Positions 1 through 7,830 of a stretch of 40,009 nucleotides of DNA are shown piece by piece. Source of the DNA: an uncultured Rikenellaceae bacterium. GTDB taxonomy: Bacteria; Bacteroidota; Bacteroidia; Bacteroidales; Rikenellaceae. The stretch covers positions 1 through 40,009 of the forward strand of contig CAJURV010000010.1 of the NCBI GenBank assembly GCA_910588925.1, written 5' to 3'. Under the pieces are notes generated by a model. It searched no databases. It was not told the origin of the DNA and worked only from the letters and a program-made list of their open reading frames with translations. The position numbers and the translations under genes were made by a program. Position 1 is the stretch's first letter. Each line of letters opens with the position of its first letter.

Positions 1-917
1 TTCGGGTGCGCGATACGATGCTCTTCTACTCGGAGAACAGAGACGGTATCAACAGATTCAACATATACGACATTAAGAACGGACGGACGATGCAGTCGCT
101 GGTGCTGACCGACGATAAATACGATAACGAGGCATTGGCAAGATCCATTATCGCCGATGTAGAACCCGACACCGTCATGTTACACCATCAGGTCATCTCC
201 GGACGGCTTCTGCGTTTTGCCATCGACGATCTGGTAAAAGGGGAGGTAAAGCCGGTGATACCTAAGCAATCGGCCCGTTCTTACATGATGCCTTACTATT
301 ACAAAGGCTACTATATAGGCAAGTTTAACGCATACGACAGTGTAACCAATTACGTGACAAATCCGGAGACAGGCTACGAGCGGCTATATAAGTATATCCC
401 CGATAATGCCAGAATATCGTATCGGAATATCAATCTCAAAGGCGAAGAGGAGACTCAAAACGCTCCCCGCTCCTTGGTCAACAATGGGCCTCAGGTAGTA
501 TCTCACAAGCGCGGTGTCTACGTTTTTGCTTCGTATTTTATCAATCACCTTGCCTTTTACGACCTCAACGACGATTTTATACTTAAACCCATACGGATGA
601 TAAACGACAGACAATACGCCCCGTGGTTCCGGGCAGGAAGAGAAAAGAACAAGACAGAATTTGCCCTCGATTATCAATTTCACGCACAAATCCAGCCGAG
701 CCACAACTTCGTCTATCTGCTCTTTTACGGTTTCAGAAAAGACGACGAAAAGAAACACTCCGCAATAGTGAAATACGACTGGAGCGGCGACCTGAAGGCC
801 ATCTACCACATCCCCGAAGGGCTCTGCTACTCATTCGCCGTTACCGAAGACGACAAACGGATGTTTTTGGAGGTGGAAAAAGGCGATAAGGTAAAAGTGT
901 TTGAGGTGGAGATTTGA
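1..917 (+). CDS. TolB-like / BF3164-like 6-bladed beta-propeller protein (5' end missing)
   Basis: The frame is already open at the window edge (first full codon at base 3), so this is the C-terminal ~305 residues of a longer protein and the signal peptide or lipobox is not visible. The sequence is beta-rich and shows blade-like repeats, for example a KYDWSGDLKAIYHIP strand pair followed by FAVTEDDKRMFLEVE near the C-terminus. That pattern is typical of the Bacteroidota TolB-like/BF3164 lipoproteins, whose function is unknown. No catalytic motif is expected in this family and none is seen. The family assignment is by overall resemblance only. The stop is TGA at 915-917, followed by about 240 bases without a gene. 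Confidence 0.6.
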   Translation, partial: RVRDTMLFYSENRDGINRFNIYDIKNGRTMQSLVLTDDKYDNEALARSIIADVEPDTVMLHHQVISGRLLRFAIDDLVKGEVKPVIPKQSARSYMMPYYYKGYYIGKFNAYDSVTNYVTNPETGYERLYKYIPDNARISYRNINLKGEEETQNAPRSLVNNGPQVVSHKRGVYVFASYFINHLAFYDLNDDFILKPIRMINDRQYAPWFRAGREKNKTEFALDYQFHAQIQPSHNFVYLLFYGFRKDDEKKHSAIVKYDWSGDLKAIYHIPEGLCYSFAVTEDDKRMFLEVEKGDKVKVFEVEI

Positions 918-1108
918 AAATAATCCTTTTCAGTGTTAAAATAAATGGCATTGTTTTTTTGATAATAGCTGATGCCTGAACCTGTTAAAACTTCGAGTAA
1001 ACAAAATAAACGGGCTATGTTCGAATGGCAATAGTAGGGTATGACATGTGAAAATTAGTCAATGTGCTATATTTTGCGGAGAGTTTACCGATAAGTATAT
1101 TTTTGTAA

Positions 1109-1144
1109 AAAACATAGATCCTATATTTACAGGATCTATGTTTT
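1109..1144 (-). terminator. Intrinsic terminator after the cupin gene
   Basis: A perfect 14-bp inverted repeat (1109-1122 with 1131-1144, loop of 8) is flanked by an A-run on one side and T's on the other. Read on the minus strand it ends in six T's, 14 bases after the cupin stop codon. It could also stop weak rightward read-through. Confidence 0.85.
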
Positions 1145-1157
1145 CTATCCGGTGTAA

Positions 1158-1610
1158 TTATCGCCATTCGACCGGCTCGTTCGATATTATACCGTCCGAG
1201 GCGTCTTCTGCGTTGAATGTGTCGCTTTTGTATTGTAGGCACAGCATTGCGAGAGGTTCGGTGCCGTTGTTGCGTACGGAGCGTTTGCCGGCGGGCGATA
1301 CTCTGACGACGCTGCCTTCCCTTACAGGGAATATATCTCCGTCTACCTGAAATTCGCCCTTGCCTTTAAGGAAGAGATATAGCTCTTCGTGATTCTTGTG
1401 GGTGTGCATAAATCCGGTTTCGTTTCCGGGGCGGAATAGCTGTAACGAGAATTCGCAACCTGTGGTATGTAGTGCGTTGCCGCCGAATACCTTGCCGGGG
1501 ATCTCGATGTCGGCTCCTAACTTTAATGTGTAGTCGCCCAATTCGTTTAATATGCCTACGTCGGCGGCATTGAAATTCTTGCTCGATGCGATTTTTTCGA
1601 TCTGTTTCAT
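1158..1610 (-). CDS. Cupin-domain protein
   Basis: A 150-residue single-domain protein. The cupin core is clear: the metal-binding motif 1 region HTHKNHEELYLFLKGKGEF (around residues 69-87) and the second half with DGDIFPVREGSVVRVSPAGKRSVRN. The spacing of H, H and E fits a mononuclear metal site, but small stand-alone cupins vary too widely to assign a substrate. It is transcribed away from an HxlR-type regulator with shared upstream DNA, so it is probably that regulator's target. It has its own Bacteroidota-type promoter at 1673-1703 and a terminator at 1109-1144, so it appears monocistronic. Confidence 0.85.
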   Translation of the reverse strand: MKQIEKIASSKNFNAADVGILNELGDYTLKLGADIEIPGKVFGGNALHTTGCEFSLQLFRPGNETGFMHTHKNHEELYLFLKGKGEFQVDGDIFPVREGSVVRVSPAGKRSVRNNGTEPLAMLCLQYKSDTFNAEDASDGIISNEPVEWR

Positions 1611-1672
1611 GTCGGTTTAATTTTGATGTTTGCGATATGTCTCTCGAGAGATCCAAAAGCGTTAATACGATG

Positions 1673-1703
1673 CAAATATATGTTGTTGTGCGTTGCTTGT
1701 CAA
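1673..1703 (-). promoter_or_regulatory. Promoter of the cupin gene
   Basis: On the minus strand TTG (1703-1701) is followed after exactly 20 bases by TATATTTG (1680-1673), matching the Bacteroidota -33/-7 consensus. The start codon is about 60 bases downstream. Confidence 0.8.
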
Positions 1704-1706
1704 GAA

Positions 1707-1739
1707 GTTACATTTTTGTCTCATAGTAACCTTTTTGTC
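1707..1739. promoter_or_regulatory. Candidate HxlR operator between cupin and regulator
   Basis: Two direct copies of a 14-mer, GTTACATTTTTGTC (1707-1720) and GTAACCTTTTTGTC (1726-1739), match at 12 of 14 positions with a 19-base period. They also form GTTAC-N14-GTAAC. A related palindrome GTAACTTAC followed by TTTTTG lies at 1887-1901, just downstream of the HxlR promoter. Placement next to both divergent promoters suggests binding sites for the regulator; this is inference. Confidence 0.45.
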
Positions 1740-1843
1740 ACTTTTGTTGAAAAAGAGTGAGTTTTCGGATAAAAATTTTTGCAAAAACCAGACGCAATAA
1801 CCCGGGTATGAAAAAGTGTAATGCCGGAAGCCAATGCTGCAGC

Positions 1844-1877
1844 TTTGGGCTGTTGTGCGATATGTTTATTAACTTTG
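1844..1877 (+). promoter_or_regulatory. Promoter of the HxlR-family gene
   Basis: A perfect -7 element TAACTTTG lies at 1870-1877, with TTTG at 1844-1847 (22-base spacing, slightly long). It sits inside the upstream extension of the open frame and so argues for the ATG at 1907. Confidence 0.65.
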
Positions 1878-1906
1878 CAATATGTTGTAACTTACTTTTT
1901 GAAAGT

Positions 1907-2281
1907 ATGAAGTGTAGAGCTAATGGCTCCTCTATCGTGGAGGTGTGCCCCATACGTAATGTGGTGTCGCGTTTCGGCGACAAATGGTCGTTGTTGGTTA
2001 TCGTGCTGATAAATGAGGGCGGGGTGTTGCGTTTTAACGAGCTTTGTCGTCTGATACCGGATATATCGTCTCGTGTGTTGTCGGGTAAACTCAGGGTATT
2101 GGAGGCCGACGGGTTGATTTCGCGTAAGGTATATCCGGTGGTGCCTCCTAAAGTGGAGTATAGGCTAACCGAGACAGGGGCGTCGCTGGTGCCTGTGATA
2201 GAACAACTAACGCGATGGGCTCAGGATAATATGGCGCATATCGTGGAACATAGGCGTCGATTCGGAGCCGCGGAGGAGTAA
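1907..2281 (+). CDS. HxlR-family winged-helix transcriptional regulator
   Basis: A 124-residue protein of usual HxlR length. It shows the family signature: CPIRNVVSRFGDKWSLLV (residues 14-31) leading into the winged helix, then RFNELCRLIPDISSRVLSGKLRVLEADGLI and the YRLTETGASL wing. The frame is open 50 codons further upstream, but a perfect -7 promoter element (1870-1877) lies within that stretch and the family begins just before the conserved Cys, so I use ATG 1907. Cys14 and Cys47 sit close to the redox pair described for Bacillus HypR (Cys14/Cys49), so thiol sensing is possible but not shown. It is divergent from the cupin gene with repeated operator-like motifs in between. Confidence 0.9.
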   Translation: MKCRANGSSIVEVCPIRNVVSRFGDKWSLLVIVLINEGGVLRFNELCRLIPDISSRVLSGKLRVLEADGLISRKVYPVVPPKVEYRLTETGASLVPVIEQLTRWAQDNMAHIVEHRRRFGAAEE

Positions 2282-2353
2282 GTATTGCAGGGGCGTATCC
2301 GTATGAACTAAAACGGGTATCGCGTTAGAAAGACGATGCCTTACCTGTACGTA

Positions 2354-2872
2354 TTAATTGCCTGTAGAGCCGTTCGGTACAAGGCGGTTCAATAGTCCGT
2401 CGAGACAATCCTCGAGCAGGTCGAGTACCAGTTCGAATCCTTCGGCCCCTTCGTAATAAGGGTCGGGTATGTGGTCCCACACGTGCTTTGTCGCAAAGTC
2501 GGTCATCCGATGGATTTTCCCTATTGATTCTATGTCGGGGGCGGTGCGTGAGGCGCGTTCGTAGTTGGAGTCGTCCATAACCGCTATTATGTCGAAGTTG
2601 CGGAAATCGTCCTCTGTGAGTTTGCGTGATCGGTGGGTGAGTCGGTATCCGCGTCGTGATGCGGCCGCTCTCATACGGCTGTCGGGCAGCTCGCCGGCAT
2701 GTCCGCCATAAGTCCCTGCCGAGTCTATGACGAAGCTGTCCGATAAGCCTCGTTTCTCTACCATATCTCTGAAAATACCCTCTGCCGCCGGAGATCGGCA
2801 TATATTCCCGAGACATACGAAAAGTATTTTGTGTTTGGCCGCTGCGCCGTTTTGCAGTTCGGTAGGATTCAT
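2354..2872 (-). CDS. Low-molecular-weight protein-tyrosine phosphatase
   Basis: A 172-residue protein with the complete LMW-PTP active site. The P-loop CLGNICRS begins at Cys20 (C-X5-R, Arg26), and the general-acid loop DPYY is at 137-140. It also carries the usual SAGTYGGHAGELPDSR segment. Such enzymes remove phosphate from tyrosine, and bacterial members often act on BY-kinases; no kinase or capsule genes lie next to it here, so the partner is unknown. A -7 element is 50 bases upstream. The gene converges with the HxlR gene. Confidence 0.92.
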   Translation of the reverse strand: MNPTELQNGAAAKHKILFVCLGNICRSPAAEGIFRDMVEKRGLSDSFVIDSAGTYGGHAGELPDSRMRAAASRRGYRLTHRSRKLTEDDFRNFDIIAVMDDSNYERASRTAPDIESIGKIHRMTDFATKHVWDHIPDPYYEGAEGFELVLDLLEDCLDGLLNRLVPNGSTGN

Positions 2873-2921
2873 GCTATTCTATGGATAATCGTGTGTGACT
2901 GTAGTGATGCCATACGCCGGG

Positions 2922-2929
2922 CAAAGGTA
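2922..2929 (-). promoter_or_regulatory. -7 element for the tyrosine phosphatase gene
   Basis: TACCTTTG on the minus strand matches TAnnTTTG. No TTG is found at the usual distance; that space is occupied by the inverted repeat at 2935-2976. Confidence 0.55.
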
Positions 2930-2934
2930 TGTTT

Positions 2935-2976
2935 CCGATACTCCGGGCGGCTTAAATTCACTCTCCGGAGTATCGG
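2935..2976. repeat. Perfect 12-bp inverted repeat between argH and the phosphatase gene
   Basis: CCGATACTCCGG (2935-2946) and its exact complement (2965-2976) are separated by 18 bases. It follows the argH stop by about 30 bases and could end argH transcription, but on that strand it is followed by AAACA rather than T's. It also covers the -33 region of the next promoter, so an operator role is an alternative. Confidence 0.6.
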
Positions 2977-3006
2977 GACGAAAACAATACGGGCGACTCT
3001 GTCACG

Positions 3007-4350
3007 TTAACAGTTTTCCCGTACCAGCTCGGCTTCGGCGTCGAGGGCCCTGTCGAAATCGAAGCGGGCCATTACCTCTTTGAAGCGTTCGTTTATCTGC
3101 TCGGTGCATAGATCCCCGATACTTCCCTCATGGGTGTGACGTATGGTGCGCGAGGGCGAGAATCGGCCCGCCTCTATGTCGAGCCCCACTTTGCGGTAAG
3201 CCTCGCGGAACGGCACGCCGGATAGTACCTCGTTGTTTACCACCTCCACGCTGAACATGTAGTCGTACATACTGTCGTCGGTTATTCCTTGCCGCACCTC
3301 TATGTGCGAGAGCATGAACAGCGCCATTTCTAAAGATTCCGTAAGCGACTCTATCGCCGGGAACAACACCTCTTTGAGCAGTTGCAGGTCGCGGTTGTAA
3401 CCCAATGGCAGGTTGGTCGTCAGCGACACTATCTGTCCCGGGAGAGCCTGTAACAGGTTGCACTTGCCGCGCATTATCTCCCATACGTCGGGGTTCTTCT
3501 TGTGTGGCATTATGCTCGAGCCTGTTGTAAGGTCGGCCGGATATGATATGAATCCGAAGTTTTGGCTTAGAAACAGACAGTTGTCGAACGCCAGGCGCGA
3601 CAGGGTGGCGGCTACGGAGCTCATGGCCTGCGCCACGATACGCTCGCACTTGCCGCGTCCCATCTGTGCGTAGACCACGTTGTAGTTAAGTGTCTCGAAG
3701 CCGAGCAGACGGGTGGTCATTGTTCTGTCTAACGGGAACGACGATCCGTATCCAGCCGCCGAGCCCAGCGGGTTTTTGTCGCATACGCGATAGGCTGCCA
3801 AAAGCATCTCCATGTCGTCCGCAAGGCTTTCTGCGTAAGCGCCGAACCATAGCCCGAACGACGACGGCATGGCTATCTGCATGTGTGTGTAGCCCGGCAT
3901 CAACACATCGCGGTGCTCCTGCGACAGCTCCTGTAGCTTGATGAAAAGACGCTCCACCGACATTACTATCCGTCGCACCCTCTCCCGTAAGAACAGTTTG
4001 AGGTCGACAAGTACCTGGTCGTTTCGCGAACGTCCGCTGTGTATCTTCTTGCCGGCCTCTCCGACCATCTCGGTGAGCATGAACTCTATCTGCGAGTGCA
4101 CGTCCTCGACCCCTTCGGCTATTTCGAAATCGCCGGCCTCTATGCGTCGGTATATCTCTTTAAGGCCGCGTTGTACCAGTGCCAGATCTTCCTGCGACAT
4201 AAGCCCTACGGAGGCCAGCATGCGCGTGTGGGCCAGAGAGCCGAGTACGTCGGCCTTGGCCAGATATAGGTCCATTTTACGGTCTGCGCCTACGGTGTAA
4301 CGCTCTACGCAAGGGGCGCTGTCTATGTTTTTTTGCCAAAGTTTGCTCAT
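3007..4350 (-). CDS. argH: Argininosuccinate lyase
   Basis: A 447-residue member of the fumarase/aspartase superfamily. It cleaves argininosuccinate to arginine and fumarate, the last step of arginine synthesis. The signature loop GSSIMPHKKNPD is at 277-288 and carries the catalytic serine. The HSGRSRNDQ segment (104-112) and the YTHMQ motif with the general-base-region His156 are intact. Length is normal (about 450-460). It starts 14 bases after the M20 deacylase stop, so the two are almost certainly one transcript. Confidence 0.95.
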   Translation of the reverse strand: MSKLWQKNIDSAPCVERYTVGADRKMDLYLAKADVLGSLAHTRMLASVGLMSQEDLALVQRGLKEIYRRIEAGDFEIAEGVEDVHSQIEFMLTEMVGEAGKKIHSGRSRNDQVLVDLKLFLRERVRRIVMSVERLFIKLQELSQEHRDVLMPGYTHMQIAMPSSFGLWFGAYAESLADDMEMLLAAYRVCDKNPLGSAAGYGSSFPLDRTMTTRLLGFETLNYNVVYAQMGRGKCERIVAQAMSSVAATLSRLAFDNCLFLSQNFGFISYPADLTTGSSIMPHKKNPDVWEIMRGKCNLLQALPGQIVSLTTNLPLGYNRDLQLLKEVLFPAIESLTESLEMALFMLSHIEVRQGITDDSMYDYMFSVEVVNNEVLSGVPFREAYRKVGLDIEAGRFSPSRTIRHTHEGSIGDLCTEQINERFKEVMARFDFDRALDAEAELVRENC

Positions 4351-4364
4351 GATTTTAGTACGGT

Positions 4365-5450
4365 TTAAAGTGCCGGTGTCTGTTTAAGTATGTAGTGTCC
4401 TATCAGGTCTATGTATGTGTCTATTGCATGGCGTATCTCCTCTAATCGTATATATTCGTCGGCGCTGTGCGAACGGGCTGAGTCTCCCGGCCCTATCTTC
4501 ACCGACGGCGCCGGTATAAGTGCCTGATCGGATAGGGTGGGGGAGCCGAAAGGGGTCAGCCCTTTGCTTACGGCGTAACTTACGAACGGGTGCGACTCGG
4601 ATATGTGCGACGGACGCAGACGCATAGATCGGGCTACGGCCTCTCCTCCGCACATGTCGCCTATAAGTTCCAAAAGCTCCTCGTGGGTGTAGCTCTCGGT
4701 CATGCGTACGTCCACCGTATATCGGCATTCGGCAGGAATCACGTTATGTTGCGTGCCTGCGTTTATGACGGTTACCGTCATCATGGTGTCGCCCAGATAC
4801 GGGCTCGTGCGGTCGAAACGGTGGCGACGTATGCGGTCTATTCCCTCCAAAGCCTTGTATATGGCGTTGTCGCCCTCTTTGCGTGCGGCATGTCCTCCGG
4901 TTCCGCGGCACGTGCAGTCCACTACCATTAGTCCCCGTTCGGCTATGGCCGGATTCATGCCCGTAGGCTCGCCTACAACGGCTAATTCTATGTTGCCGAG
5001 CAATGGCAACAGGCTCTCTATACCCCCTTTCCCCGATACCTCCTCTTCGGCCGTGAGGGCTATGCAGAGGTTGAAGCGCAGGTTGCGGTTGTCGTGAAAT
5101 TCGCGGAAAGCGGCCAGCAGCGATACCACACTGGCGCCGGCATCATTGCTTCCCAAGCCGAAAAGAGTGCCGTCTTCTATGTCGGGACTGAACGGGTCGC
5201 GGGTATATCCGGCATTGGGTTTTACCGTGTCGTGGTGCGAGTTGAGCAATACGGTAGGGCGTGTCGGATCGTAGTCCTCGGCGAATGCGAACACATTGTT
5301 GCCCGCTCTGCGCGGAACGATGCCTACATCGCGCATGAAAGCCTCTATGACGGCGGCCGTCCCCTCCTCCTCGCGACTGAAAGAGGGGGTCTTTATCATG
5401 GAACGCAACAGCGACAGGCTGTCGTCGAAAAGGATGTCTCTATTTTTCAT
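4365..5450 (-). CDS. argE: M20-family deacylase, likely N-acyl-ornithine/citrulline deacylase of arginine synthesis
   Basis: A 361-residue M20 zinc peptidase-fold enzyme. Visible metal and catalytic residues are His72 and Asp74 (SHHDTV), Asp103 (SNDAG), Glu136-Glu137 (TAEEE, base and ligand) and Glu161 (GEPT). Position directly upstream of argH supports a role in arginine synthesis. In several Bacteroidota this step removes an acetyl or succinyl group from N-acyl-citrulline or -ornithine, so the exact substrate is uncertain and the symbol is by context. The frame extends seven codons further to a TTG, but that stretch contains the -7 element (5458-5465), so ATG 5450 is chosen; the transcript would be almost leaderless. 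Confidence 0.8.
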   Translation of the reverse strand: MKNRDILFDDSLSLLRSMIKTPSFSREEEGTAAVIEAFMRDVGIVPRRAGNNVFAFAEDYDPTRPTVLLNSHHDTVKPNAGYTRDPFSPDIEDGTLFGLGSNDAGASVVSLLAAFREFHDNRNLRFNLCIALTAEEEVSGKGGIESLLPLLGNIELAVVGEPTGMNPAIAERGLMVVDCTCRGTGGHAARKEGDNAIYKALEGIDRIRRHRFDRTSPYLGDTMMTVTVINAGTQHNVIPAECRYTVDVRMTESYTHEELLELIGDMCGGEAVARSMRLRPSHISESHPFVSYAVSKGLTPFGSPTLSDQALIPAPSVKIGPGDSARSHSADEYIRLEEIRHAIDTYIDLIGHYILKQTPAL

Positions 5451-5457
5451 CGTGATG

Positions 5458-5465
5458 CAAAGATA
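5458..5465 (-). promoter_or_regulatory. -7 element of the argE-argH operon
   Basis: TATCTTTG on the minus strand is a perfect TAnnTTTG. Only seven bases separate it from the start codon, implying a leader of a few bases at most. No well-spaced TTG is evident upstream. Confidence 0.6.
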
Positions 5466-5625
5466 ATACAATAGTGGGGCAATATGAAATCGAATGGGCG
5501 CATACCTTATCCTTTGAGGCCGTAAACGGGAAAAAGCGGTTATGATTTGCAGGCACGACGGCGTTATGGAATCTATGCCAGGAGCCGGGCGGGGCGATGG
5601 GAAGCGGTGCCCGTGCGGCCGTACC

Positions 5626-6552
5626 TTAGAACCAGAAGTCGGTATCGTACACCGCCTCCGACGGCAGGTTGCCGAATATGTCTATGCCGGTAAGGCGTCG
5701 TACCGAGTCCGGCGACACGGCATATACCTTATAGTCGCGATTGCAGTCGTCTATGTTCGGTATGACGAATCCGATGGCCTGAAATCTGTCGCCGTCCCTT
5801 ACGGCCACCGCTTTGTAGAATAGCTCCGGTACGGCCACTCCGGTGCCTATTGTCTTTAGAGGCCGTCCGTTTGATGGGGTGAGTACTCCGGCCGTCACTA
5901 TGTATAGCGAGTCGTGCTCGAGGGCCCACCGGCGCACCGTGGTCTCCAGATTCTTCCATACGTAACGGTTGAGCCCCGGACGTTGGGGCGATATGTTGGT
6001 CATTATGAACGTGGCTTTGTTCTCCGCCTCGTTGTCGTCGCGGTCGGCCGATGGGACCAGGTGTCCGCGGTCGTAGCCCGAGCGCGTGTAGTCTCCGGTG
6101 GCTGCGGCCGCCCATCCTTTGTGCGCAAGGCGCATATCCCTTACGAAGCCGCTGGCGCGGTCCACGTTCTTGACGCCGGCTTCGGCGCGGGTCAGTATGT
6201 AGGCGGCCCAACGCGCGTTGCGTGTGGCGGGGTCGTAGTTGATTACGTAGCGTCCCTCCTCGTTTATGAGGGTATATATGGTGTCGCTGCACGGAGGTAC
6301 GGCGTATAGGGCTATGTGCCAGCCGGGTTGCGGTACGATGCTCCCGTCTTCCGTTTGCCGGTGTTGAGGTGCCGACGTATGCGGTGGCGTTATATCCGAT
6401 ACGGCCGATGCGCTTTTATCGTATTGCGGAAAGAGCGGTGCGTAGGTGACGGCAGAGACAATGAACACTACGGCGCATAAGAGCGCTATCAGGAGTATGA
6501 ATCCCGAAAGCCCGCCGCCGTTTCGTCTTCGCCCTTTAGCTCCGCGTGTCAT
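5626..6552 (-). CDS. Membrane-anchored DNA/RNA non-specific endonuclease (NUC family)
   Basis: A 308-residue protein. Residues 1-14 are basic, followed by one membrane segment (about 15-38), which places the catalytic domain outside the cytoplasm. The beta-beta-alpha-metal nuclease motif DRGH is at 161-164 with general-base His164. The metal-ligand region with TNISPQRPGLNRYVWKNLE follows at about 185-203, including Asn186 and a downstream Glu. Family members (Serratia nuclease, NUC1) cut single- and double-stranded DNA and RNA. No immunity or secretion genes flank it, so nutrient or DNA scavenging is more likely than a toxin role. Its -7 element is half of the palindrome at 6579-6607. Confidence 0.9.
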   Translation of the reverse strand: MTRGAKGRRRNGGGLSGFILLIALLCAVVFIVSAVTYAPLFPQYDKSASAVSDITPPHTSAPQHRQTEDGSIVPQPGWHIALYAVPPCSDTIYTLINEEGRYVINYDPATRNARWAAYILTRAEAGVKNVDRASGFVRDMRLAHKGWAAAATGDYTRSGYDRGHLVPSADRDDNEAENKATFIMTNISPQRPGLNRYVWKNLETTVRRWALEHDSLYIVTAGVLTPSNGRPLKTIGTGVAVPELFYKAVAVRDGDRFQAIGFVIPNIDDCNRDYKVYAVSPDSVRRLTGIDIFGNLPSEAVYDTDFWF

Positions 6553-6578
6553 TTGAAAAGATATATCTTAAAACGTTT

Positions 6579-6607
6579 CAAAGATACGAATTCAAATCGT
6601 ATCTTTG
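6579..6607. promoter_or_regulatory. Perfect palindrome carrying two opposed -7 elements
   Basis: CAAAGATACGA (6579-6589) and its exact complement TCGTATCTTTG (6597-6607) are separated by 7 bases. Each arm contains TATCTTTG, facing left toward the nuclease gene (27 bases before its ATG) and right toward exbB. The leftward element is well placed for the nuclease; the rightward one lacks a clear -33 partner. Confidence 0.6.
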
Positions 6608-6656
6608 CATAAAATAACGGTGCCCGTATTCCGTAGCTGCTCCTGTAAATGTCGGG

Positions 6657-6687
6657 TTTGCTATTGCTCTCGGCTTGATTATCTTTG
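6657..6687 (+). promoter_or_regulatory. Promoter of exbB-exbD
   Basis: TTTG (6657-6660), 19 bases, then TATCTTTG (6680-6687): a full match to the Bacteroidota consensus, 79 bases before the exbB ATG. Confidence 0.8.
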
Positions 6688-6766
6688 CAGACGGATAAAT
6701 CCGGCTCCGGCGGCCGACGATATGTCGGTGTCGCGCTTTTTTAACGATTAACTAAAAAATAACGAT

Positions 6767-7441
6767 ATGTTTTCGACATTGATGCAAACCTCCTCGGATA
6801 TGGCTGTCAAGGCTCCCGAGAGCGTCGGTTTGGGCGATCTTATATTGGCCGGCGGTTGGTTGATGATACCGCTCGCCATTCTGATGGGTATCGCCATATT
6901 TATTTTCGTGGAGCGTTTCATAGTGATAAGCAGGTCTACATCCACCGACGTGGGTTTCATGAACAGGATACGCGAGCTGATGTATTCGGGTAAGGTGTCG
7001 CAGGCCGTCAAGCTGTGCAAGAGTACCAATTCGCCTACCGCGCGCATGGTGGAGAAGGGTATAGAGCATCTGGGACGTCCGCTGGGGGATATTCACTCGG
7101 CAATAGAGAATGTAGCCAATCTCGAAGTGTCGAAGCTCGAGAACAATCTTCCTTTCCTCGCCACTATAGCCGGAGGGGCCCCCATGATAGGTTTCCTCGG
7201 AACGGTGCTCGGTATGGTGGAGGCTTTCATGAATATGGCGCAGGCCGGCGGTTCCATAGATATCAGTCTGTTGTCGAGCGGTATGTACACGGCCATGGTT
7301 ACGACAGTGGCGGGTCTTATTGTCGGCATACCGGCCTATTTCGGCTATAATTTCTTGGTTCAGCGTATAGAGAAGGTGGTTTTCCGTATGGAGGCCAACT
7401 CTATCGCGTTCATGGATATACTTAACCATCCAGTAGAGTAA
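6767..7441 (+). CDS. exbB: MotA/TolQ/ExbB proton channel family protein
   Basis: A 224-residue inner-membrane protein with three membrane segments (about 24-49, 128-155, 172-198) separated by a cytoplasmic loop, the ExbB/TolQ topology. The conserved APMIGFLGTVLGMVEAF (138-154) and TTVAGLIVGIPAY (179-191) helices line the proton path. With ExbD it should use the proton-motive force to drive a TonB- or TolA-like partner in outer-membrane transport or maintenance. The stop overlaps the exbD start by one base (TAATG), so translation is coupled. Its own promoter lies at 6657-6687. Confidence 0.93.
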   Translation: MFSTLMQTSSDMAVKAPESVGLGDLILAGGWLMIPLAILMGIAIFIFVERFIVISRSTSTDVGFMNRIRELMYSGKVSQAVKLCKSTNSPTARMVEKGIEHLGRPLGDIHSAIENVANLEVSKLENNLPFLATIAGGAPMIGFLGTVLGMVEAFMNMAQAGGSIDISLLSSGMYTAMVTTVAGLIVGIPAYFGYNFLVQRIEKVVFRMEANSIAFMDILNHPVE

Positions 7442-7830
7442 TGGCTATCAAGAGAGGCTCTAAGGTGGAGACGTCGTTCGGTTCGGCGTCTATGACCGAC
7501 CTTATGTTCTTGCTCATCATATTCTTTATGGTGGCTATGACGATGGTTAATACCAACGCCCTGCAGATAATGTTGCCCAAGGGCGCCAGTCGTGTCGACG
7601 ACAAACCCACTACCACCGTTACGGTAACCGATAAGCTCGAATATTTCATAGACGGCAATCCCATAAACTACGAACAACTCGAGCCCATGCTCAAAGAACG
7701 GTTCGCCGGAGTGGAAAAACCAGTAGTTATGGTAAGCATGGACAAACACGTGCAGGTAGACGAGTTCGCAAAGCTCATGAACATGGCTAAACGTGGAGGT
7801 TTTTCCTTATTTATGATGACTACGCCTTAA
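7441..7830 (+). CDS. exbD: Biopolymer transport protein ExbD/TolR family
   Basis: A 129-residue protein with a short basic N-terminus, one membrane helix (about 18-36) containing the functionally essential Asp20 (SMTDLMFLL), and a periplasmic domain of usual length ending at residue 129. It partners with ExbB as stator subunit of the proton channel. No second exbD and no tonB follow, unlike the common Bacteroidota exbB-exbD-exbD-tonB arrangement, so the TonB partner must be encoded elsewhere. Confidence 0.93.
   Translation: MAIKRGSKVETSFGSASMTDLMFLLIIFFMVAMTMVNTNALQIMLPKGASRVDDKPTTTVTVTDKLEYFIDGNPINYEQLEPMLKERFAGVEKPVVMVSMDKHVQVDEFAKLMNMAKRGGFSLFMMTTP

Noticed and set aside
1757..1906. 50-codon extension of the HxlR frame
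   Set aside because: It contains a perfect -7 promoter element and would place the start before the likely transcription start.
5626..6552. Nuclease as a secreted antibacterial toxin
   Set aside because: It has its own membrane anchor and no immunity gene or secretion-system neighbour, so scavenging is simpler.
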